Under the pieces are notes generated by a model. That model ran no database searches. It had not been told where the DNA came from and saw only the letters and a program-made list of their open reading frames with translations. From assembly GCF_013386165.1 (NCBI RefSeq), contig NZ_JACAOS010000021.1, positions 62,768 through 126,767 on the forward strand: a DNA stretch of 64,000 bases, written 5' to 3'. The DNA comes from Pseudomonas gingeri. GTDB taxonomy: Bacteria > Pseudomonadota > Gammaproteobacteria > Pseudomonadales > Pseudomonadaceae. This document shows, in pieces, positions 59,019-64,000 of the stretch. A program made the translations under genes and the position numbers. Numbering within the stretch: position 1 is the stretch's first letter; every line of letters starts with the position of its first letter.

Positions 59019-60740
59019 ATGAGCGTCGCCAACCTGCACAACATCGACCAGCGCGTCTGGTTGAGCGCCTACCAGCCGGGGGTTCCCGCCGACATCGAAA
59101 GCGAGATCGACCGTTACCCGTCGCTGCGCGAGGTGTTTCTCGAGCATATGGAGAAGTACCGCGAGCGCGTCGCCTACGTCAGCATCGGCACCGAGATGGG
59201 CTATGTCGAATGGGAGCAGCGGGCCTTTGCCTTCGCCGCCTGGCTGCAATCGCGGGGGGTGGCGAAGGGCGACCGGGTGGCGCTGATGATGCCCAACTGC
59301 CTGCAATACCCGATCTGCCTGTTCGGCACCTTGCTGGTGGGGGCCGTGGTGGTCAACGTCAATCCGTTGTACACCGCCCATGAGCTCAGGCACTTGCTCA
59401 AGGACAGCGGCGCCGAGACCGTGGTGATCTTCGAGAACTTCGCCCACACCCTGGAACAGGCGATGCCTGGCAGCTCGCTGAAAAACGTCGTGGTGGCGGC
59501 GATCGGCGACCTGGTGGGGACGTTCAAGGGCGCGGCCTTGAACTTCGTGTTGCGGCATGTCCAGAAGCAGGTGCCGCGTTTCCATCTGCCGGGGGCGATC
59601 CGCTTTCCACGGATGATGAAGCAGGCCGCGACGCTGCAGGCCAGGAAGGTCAAGTTGGCCCACGATGACATTGCCTTCCTGCAGTACACCGGCGGCACCA
59701 CGGGGAATGCCAAAGGTGCGATGCTCACCCATCGCAATATTCTCGCCAACCTGATGCAGGCCAAGGCCTGGGTCGGCAATCAACTGGATGAGGACCAGCA
59801 GGAAACCAATGTCACCCTGTTGCCGCTGTATCACGTGCTGTCGCTGACGGTGAACTGCCTGATGTTCATGTGCCTGGGCGGGCGCAATATCCTGATCGCC
59901 AACCCCCGGGATGTGAAACGGGTGCAGATGATCCTGCGCAAGGAGAAGTTCAGCGGCATCGTCGGGGTCAATACCCTGTTCAACGGGTTGCTGGACAACG
60001 CGGAATTTCGTGGCCGCGACTTTTCCGATCTGAAGCTGGCCATCGCCGGCGGCATGGCCACCCACACCGCCGTGGCCCGGCGCTGGAAAGAGGTGACGGG
60101 GGTGCCGATCATCGAAGGCTACGGGCTGACCGAATGTTCACCGGTGGTCAGCATCAGCCCTATCGACATTGCCCGGATGCGCGAGGGCGATTTCAGCGGG
60201 ACCATCGGCGTGCCATTGCCCTCGACCTGGGTGCGCTTCATGCGTGAAGACGGCGAGCTGGCAGCGCTTGGCGAGGAGGGTGAGTTGCAGGTTCGTGGCC
60301 CGCAGGTGATGAAAGGTTACTGGCAGCGGCCCGAGGAGACCGCCGAGGTGCTGGACCGGGCCGGCTGGCTGTCGACCGGCGATATCGGGGTGATGAACGA
60401 GCAGGGCTTTATTCGTCTGGTGGATCGCAAGAAGGACATGATCCTGGTGTCGGGCTTCAATGTGTACCCCAACGAGATCGAAGACGTGGTCGCCTTGCAC
60501 CCCGGCGTTGCGGAGGTGGCGGCCATCGGCGTGGCCGATCAGGTCACCGGCGAGCGGGTGAAGATCTTCGTGGTGCGCAAGGACCCGGCCTTGACTGAGG
60601 CCCAGTTGCTGGCACATTGCCGAGAGTCCCTGACGGGGTACAAGGTGCCGCGGATTGTCGAGTTTCGTACCGAAGAGCTGCCCAAGACCACGGTGGGCAA
60701 AGTGCTACGTCGCGCGTTGCGTGACCATTTGTCTCCTTAA
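59019..60740 (+). CDS. Long-chain fatty acid--CoA ligase, FadD-like
   Basis: This 573-residue AMP-binding enzyme has the P-loop motif YTGGTTGNAKGAMLTH, then GYGLTECSP, then LVDRKKDMILVSGFNVYP and the catalytic Lys in LPKTTVGKVLRR. It activates fatty acids to acyl-CoA through the adenylate and closes the operon (21 bp after the thiolase, with AAGGAG). All steps from free fatty acid to shortened acyl-CoA are encoded in this operon. Confidence 0.93.
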   Translation: MSVANLHNIDQRVWLSAYQPGVPADIESEIDRYPSLREVFLEHMEKYRERVAYVSIGTEMGYVEWEQRAFAFAAWLQSRGVAKGDRVALMMPNCLQYPICLFGTLLVGAVVVNVNPLYTAHELRHLLKDSGAETVVIFENFAHTLEQAMPGSSLKNVVVAAIGDLVGTFKGAALNFVLRHVQKQVPRFHLPGAIRFPRMMKQAATLQARKVKLAHDDIAFLQYTGGTTGNAKGAMLTHRNILANLMQAKAWVGNQLDEDQQETNVTLLPLYHVLSLTVNCLMFMCLGGRNILIANPRDVKRVQMILRKEKFSGIVGVNTLFNGLLDNAEFRGRDFSDLKLAIAGGMATHTAVARRWKEVTGVPIIEGYGLTECSPVVSISPIDIARMREGDFSGTIGVPLPSTWVRFMREDGELAALGEEGELQVRGPQVMKGYWQRPEETAEVLDRAGWLSTGDIGVMNEQGFIRLVDRKKDMILVSGFNVYPNEIEDVVALHPGVAEVAAIGVADQVTGERVKIFVVRKDPALTEAQLLAHCRESLTGYKVPRIVEFRTEELPKTTVGKVLRRALRDHLSP

Positions 60741-60796
60741 CTGACGCTTTGCAGTGAATTTCTTGTTATAAACACACTCCGATACGTCTCCACAGG

Positions 60797-60816
60797 ACGG
60801 GCGCCAGAGCGCCCGT
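60797..60816. terminator. GC-rich hairpin after the fadD-like gene
   Basis: ACGGGCGC-CAGA-GCGCCCGT is a perfect 8-bp stem with tetraloop, 56 bp after the ligase stop. A TTTTT lies 18 bases further on rather than adjacent, so termination efficiency is uncertain. The remaining gap to 61004 shows no gene. Confidence 0.45.
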
Positions 60817-61004
60817 GTGGGCGCATCGGACGTTTTTGCTGTCATTTCAGTTGCTGACTCGATAACTCGGCCTTAGACTGCCGCCCCTCGTAAATTGAGT
60901 GCCGGGTGGCGCTTGGAATGGACGGCGCCTTTCTGTGCATCCCCTCAGGTGTGCAGAACGCTCCCTAATTCGCCTTAATGCACGTATTTTCTATAGAGAA
61001 ATCA

Positions 61005-61409
61005 ATGACAAAGGAAAAGTTGCTGGCCATGCCGGCGGACGACTACATGAACGCCGAGCAACTGGCTTTCTTTACCGAGCTGTTGCAAGCGATGAAAGTC
61101 GAAACCCACGAGCGTATCGAGCAGAACCGTATTGCCATCGAGAGTCTCGATACCCCGGCTGACCCGGCTGACGCCGCTTCCGTTGAAGAAGAACGCACCT
61201 GGCTGGTGAACGCCATCGACCGCGACCAGCGCATGCTGCCGCAGCTGGAACAGGCGCTGCTGCGCATCAACGATGACTCCTTCGGCTGGTGCGACGACAG
61301 CGGCGAGGCAATCGGCCTCAAGCGCCTGCTGATCAGCCCGACCACCAAGTACTGCATCGAAGCTCAGGAACGTCACGAGCAGATCGACAAGCATCAGCGC
61401 CAAGCCTGA
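61005..61409 (+). CDS. dksA2: DksA/TraR-family regulator, zinc-free DksA2 type
   Basis: The 134 residues hold a coiled coil (about residues 18-88, with the DPADAAS tip that enters the RNA polymerase channel) and a C-terminal globular part. That part has only two Cys, Cys96 and Cys117 (CDDS and CIEA), where standard DksA has four. This is the P. aeruginosa DksA2 pattern, which folds without zinc and can replace DksA when zinc is scarce. ATG 61005 follows a short AT-rich leader. No clear Zur box was found upstream. Confidence 0.87.
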   Translation: MTKEKLLAMPADDYMNAEQLAFFTELLQAMKVETHERIEQNRIAIESLDTPADPADAASVEEERTWLVNAIDRDQRMLPQLEQALLRINDDSFGWCDDSGEAIGLKRLLISPTTKYCIEAQERHEQIDKHQRQA

Positions 61410-61419
61410 TCGCTGCCCC

Positions 61420-61443
61420 TTGCGAGCGCCGGCTTGCCGGCGA
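61420..61443. repeat. Single REP-like element
   Basis: TGCGAGCGCCGGCTTGCCGG-type sequence follows dksA2 by 10 bp. It is a degenerate, unpaired relative of the REP arm at 18711. A second hairpin, GACGCGG...CCGCGTC, follows within 35 bp. Confidence 0.6.
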
Positions 61444-61619
61444 TTCGGACGACGCGGTGCTCCTGGCCGCGTCATCGTCCCGCGCCGGTAAACCCACCTC
61501 CACCCCGCCCCACAGCAACTATCGTTGATGCGTACGCCTACAACTAACGGACCATGGCTAATGGCCCCATAGTGGCGTTTAATGCAAAAAACAATTAGAA
61601 GCTCAGGGTGGGTAAGCAC

Positions 61620-63224
61620 ATGTCTGGAGAAGGAATTCTGCCTGGGGTCGGGGCGCACGTGGAGGTGCAAGCGAAACCGCCGCTGCGTTGGCTCATGCCG
61701 TTGATACAGAGCGTGGGACTGGTGCTGTTGTTGTCGGCCATGGCCTTTGCCGGCTGGCCCCTGGGGGCTTGCCTGCCCTTGGCGCTGTTACTGATCTGGC
61801 TACCGCGCCTGCGGATGCGCCAGGCACAGGCGTTAGTCGTGCAGAGCGGCGGCGATGCCCTGGCGCAATTGACTCGCGATCTTTCCCATACCACCAGTCA
61901 TAACGCCCTGTCCGCCGCTGGCGTGGCCTTTTCGGTCAAGCAACTGGCCGGCAAGGTGCAGTCGCAGCTCAGTGCCGCGGCGCAGATTGTCGCCAGTGCC
62001 GAACAGGTGATCAACACCGAGCAGACCACTTCGCACCTGAGCCAGCAAGCCCTGGGCTCGGCCAGTGAAGCCCGTAGCAGCAGTGCCGAGGGGCATACGG
62101 TGCTGGCGGAGTCCATCGGCCGCATGCACCGGCTCAGCCAGCAGGCCAATGCCAGCCGCGAGCTGATCGAGGCCCTGAGCCTGCGCAGCGAGGAAATCCA
62201 GCGGGTGACCCTGGTGATCCAGGCCATCGCCAGCCAGACCAACCTGCTGGCCCTTAACGCCGCGATCGAGGCGGCGCGGGCCGGTGAGCATGGTCGCGGT
62301 TTTGCCGTGGTCGCCGACGAAGTGCGCGGGCTGGCCGGGCGTACCGCCACGGCGACCGATGAGGTCGGGGTCATGGTGGCCGATATCCAGCAGCGCACCA
62401 CCCAGGTCGTCGAGCAGATTCGCCAACTGGCCCAGGACCTGGACGGCGGTGTGGAGCAGGTCGAGGATACCGGTCGGCACCTGGCGAATATCGCCGGCCT
62501 GGCCGCCAGTGTCGAGGCGCAGGTGGGCGAGATCGCCCGCGGTGCGCAGAGCAATCGTGAGCAACTGGACAGCCTGTTTACGGCCGTGGAGCAGATGCGC
62601 GGCGACCTGGCCGTCAGCGACCAGCAGACCCGTCATCTGACCCAGGCGGCGATCCAGATGGAAGGGCAGGCCGAGATCATCAGCCAGCGCTTGGCCGAGG
62701 TTGGCCTGGATGACTACCACCAACGGGTCTACGACCTGGCCCGCGAAGGGGCCGGCCAGATTGCCGCGCGCTTCGAGGCGGATATCGAACAGCGTCGCAT
62801 CAGCCTTGATGACCTGTTCGACCGTACTTACCAGCCGATCGCCAATACCTCGCCAGCCAAATACCAGACGCGCTTCGATCGTTACACCGATCAGGTCCTG
62901 CCGGCGATCCAGGAGCCGTTGCTGGCTCGTCATGAAGGTTTGGTGTTTGCCATTGCCTGCACGCCCCAGGGCTATGTGCCGACCCATAACCAGGCGTTTT
63001 GCCAGCCCTTGAGCGGCGATCCGAAGCAGGACACGCTGCACAATCGCACCAAGCGCAAGTTCGATGACCGTACCGGGATCCGCTGTGGCAGCCATCAACA
63101 GCCGGTGCTATTGCAGACCTACACCCGTGACACGGGAGAGTTGATGCATGACCTGTCGGTGCCGATCATGGTCAAGGGCCGGCATTGGGGCGGCCTGCGC
63201 CTGGGCTACAAACCGCAAAGCTAA
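61620..63224 (+). CDS. Methyl-accepting chemotaxis protein with C-terminal sensor domain
   Basis: I use ATG 61620 (534 residues); a GTG at 61608 is possible. Two adjacent membrane helices lie at about residues 24-60, with almost no periplasmic loop and no HAMP. The signalling hairpin is IASQTNLLALNAAIEAARAG followed by GRGFAVVADEVRGLAGR. Instead of ending there, the protein continues into a domain of about 170 residues with RISLDDLFDRTYQPI, CTPQGYVPTHN, FDDRTGIRCG and GRHWGGLRLGY. That C-terminal cytoplasmic sensor is recurrent in Pseudomonas transducers, and a similar gene lies beside nrtR in P. aeruginosa (PA4915). Confidence 0.9.
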   Translation: MSGEGILPGVGAHVEVQAKPPLRWLMPLIQSVGLVLLLSAMAFAGWPLGACLPLALLLIWLPRLRMRQAQALVVQSGGDALAQLTRDLSHTTSHNALSAAGVAFSVKQLAGKVQSQLSAAAQIVASAEQVINTEQTTSHLSQQALGSASEARSSSAEGHTVLAESIGRMHRLSQQANASRELIEALSLRSEEIQRVTLVIQAIASQTNLLALNAAIEAARAGEHGRGFAVVADEVRGLAGRTATATDEVGVMVADIQQRTTQVVEQIRQLAQDLDGGVEQVEDTGRHLANIAGLAASVEAQVGEIARGAQSNREQLDSLFTAVEQMRGDLAVSDQQTRHLTQAAIQMEGQAEIISQRLAEVGLDDYHQRVYDLAREGAGQIAARFEADIEQRRISLDDLFDRTYQPIANTSPAKYQTRFDRYTDQVLPAIQEPLLARHEGLVFAIACTPQGYVPTHNQAFCQPLSGDPKQDTLHNRTKRKFDDRTGIRCGSHQQPVLLQTYTRDTGELMHDLSVPIMVKGRHWGGLRLGYKPQS

Positions 63225-63622
63225 GCGGTGGTATCCACCATGCCGGCCATCAGCTTTTCCGCCATGAACAGCGCGGTGCTGGTGCCGTTCAGCGCGGCAC
63301 CGATGGCGGCGACCTGGGCCTTGGCGGGCTGGACCGCGGCGTCGCGCGCTGCTGCGTCGGGGTGGTGGCCGCTTTTGGTGGCGGCCAGGTGCGCGTTGGC
63401 CCTGCGCAGTTTTTGCTGCAGTTGCTCGATCTGTGCGCGAAGTTTTTTGACCCGATCTTTCGCCGCCTTGTCATTGGCCGCCAGGCTGTCTTTCAGCAGA
63501 TTCGTTCCACTGTCGTCACCCAGCAGCGGGTCAGACGAAAGACGGCTGGTGGAACTGCCGCTGTCTTCGCTGGAGGACAGCAGAAAGGCGGACGGGATCA
63601 AGGAAGCATTCAAGTTGATCAT
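63221..63622 (-). CDS. Hypothetical coiled-coil protein
   Basis: ATG 63622 with AGGAG 9 bases upstream gives 133 residues. A Ser-rich N-terminal 40 residues (LLSSSEDSGSSTSRLSSDP) lead to a charged coiled coil (KDRVKKLRAQIEQLQQKLRR) and an Ala-rich C-terminal segment. There is no signal peptide, and I recognise no family. Its stop overlaps that of the convergent chemotaxis gene by three bases. Confidence 0.75.
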   Translation of the reverse strand: MINLNASLIPSAFLLSSSEDSGSSTSRLSSDPLLGDDSGTNLLKDSLAANDKAAKDRVKKLRAQIEQLQQKLRRANAHLAATKSGHHPDAAARDAAVQPAKAQVAAIGAALNGTSTALFMAEKLMAGMVDTTA

Positions 63623-64000
63623 CGGCGATACTCCTGGAATGACGCTTGCCAGCTTATCGACCGCGAGACGGCGTTCTGTAGTGTCGGATGATGCTTGTGC
63701 AGGGTATTTGCGACAGACTGGACACAATCGGGTACTTTTTGTCTTGTAAGATGCTGCCCACGGGTAGTTTGATTGGCCCGAATGGCCTGACGTGTTCTAG
63801 AATCACTTCCAATGCCCAGGGGCTGATTTCATCCAGGGCATTTTTTGCAACCTGCATGTCGGAAATTACTTTTTTTCAAGAAGGCCTTTCCTCGCAAATT
63901 CAGTTGCCGGTTTCCCTTGATCGGTGCAATGCGGTGTTTTCCTTCAAGCGCTGATGACACTTCGCAGAAGTCATGGGACCTTGCATCCATTAGGCTTTCT
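63623..64000. other. 378-bp terminal stretch without a convincing gene
   Basis: Short frames exist on both strands, but none has a ribosome site or typical codon use. The stretch is AT-richer than the genes. It contains one terminator-like hairpin (63811-63846), and a small RNA ending there is possible. Confidence 0.5.
63811..63846 (+). terminator. Terminator-like hairpin, possible end of a small RNA
   Basis: AATGCCC and GGGCATT pair across an 18-base loop and are followed by TTTTT on the plus strand. No coding gene ends just upstream on that strand, so the terminated transcript, if any, is likely non-coding. Confidence 0.45.

Noticed and set aside
60764..60776. TGTTATAAACACA as a Zur box for dksA2
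   Set aside because: Symmetry is poor and it lies about 240 bp upstream of the gene, next to the previous operon's end.
63688..63954. 88-codon plus-strand frame as a gene
   Set aside because: No ribosome site, atypical composition, and it spans the terminator-like hairpin.

Overview
The window reads as a chromosomal segment of a Pseudomonas of the P. fluorescens group. The grounds are the GC-rich codon use, a nadD2-nrtR / pncA-pncB-nadE locus laid out as in P. aeruginosa PA4916-PA4920, a lexA2-imuA-imuB-dnaE2 mutagenesis cassette, and three inverted pairs of REP sequences of the fluorescens type (GTAGGAGCGAGCTTGCTCGC-like). No rRNA, tRNA, insertion sequence, prophage or CRISPR array was seen.

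Layout. 0-9 kb: a truncated secreted small protein, a PhzF-family enzyme, the NAD salvage locus with its Nudix-type repressor and two operator palindromes, a lipase-like lipoprotein, NudK and an MFS exporter. 9-20.3 kb (block A): a crotonase, an acyl-CoA dehydrogenase and an ADP-forming acyl-CoA synthetase, then a complete oligopeptide-type ABC importer, a quinone reductase and a BetI-like TetR regulator. 20.3-28.2 kb: an insert-like island with a secreted trypsin-like protease, an orphan OmpR-type response regulator and a 1779-residue toxin-like protein. 28.4-37.3 kb (block B): an AruI-like 2-oxo acid decarboxylase, an AruH-like aminotransferase fused to an ABC ATPase, the matching periplasmic binding protein and two permeases, an EamA exporter, a second BetI-like TetR regulator and an AstE-like deacylase. 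37.3-39.2 kb: a HExxH-family peptide-modification-like protein and a small precursor-like peptide in an AT-rich setting. 39.2-45 kb: the LexA2-ImuA-ImuB-DnaE2 translesion cassette. 45-52.7 kb: housekeeping and stress genes (GST, TetR/hydrolase pair, sirtuin, FKBP, Rrf2/thioredoxin-reductase-like pair, diguanylate cyclase, IlvE). 52.9-60.7 kb: a five-gene fatty acid oxidation operon (FadE, FabG4-like, MaoC, thiolase, FadD). 61-63.6 kb: a zinc-free DksA, an MCP with a C-terminal sensor and a small hypothetical gene.

The most notable observation is that blocks A and B, about 20 kb apart, appear to form one regulon. The pattern TGAAC-N4-GTTYA is present in the promoters of the crotonase, the AruI-like decarboxylase, the aminotransferase/ATPase fusion and the second TetR gene. 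At the first two promoters an IHF-like CAATGACTTG element lies the same 60 bp upstream of the operator. With the two paralogous TetR proteins this suggests a catabolic system in which a cationic (guanidino-like) amino acid or its N-acyl derivative is imported, deacylated, transaminated and decarboxylated in block B and then oxidised as a CoA thioester by block A. The aminotransferase-ABC ATPase fusion and the precursor-like peptide next to a HETTQ-variant HExxH protein are the other two observations most likely to be new.
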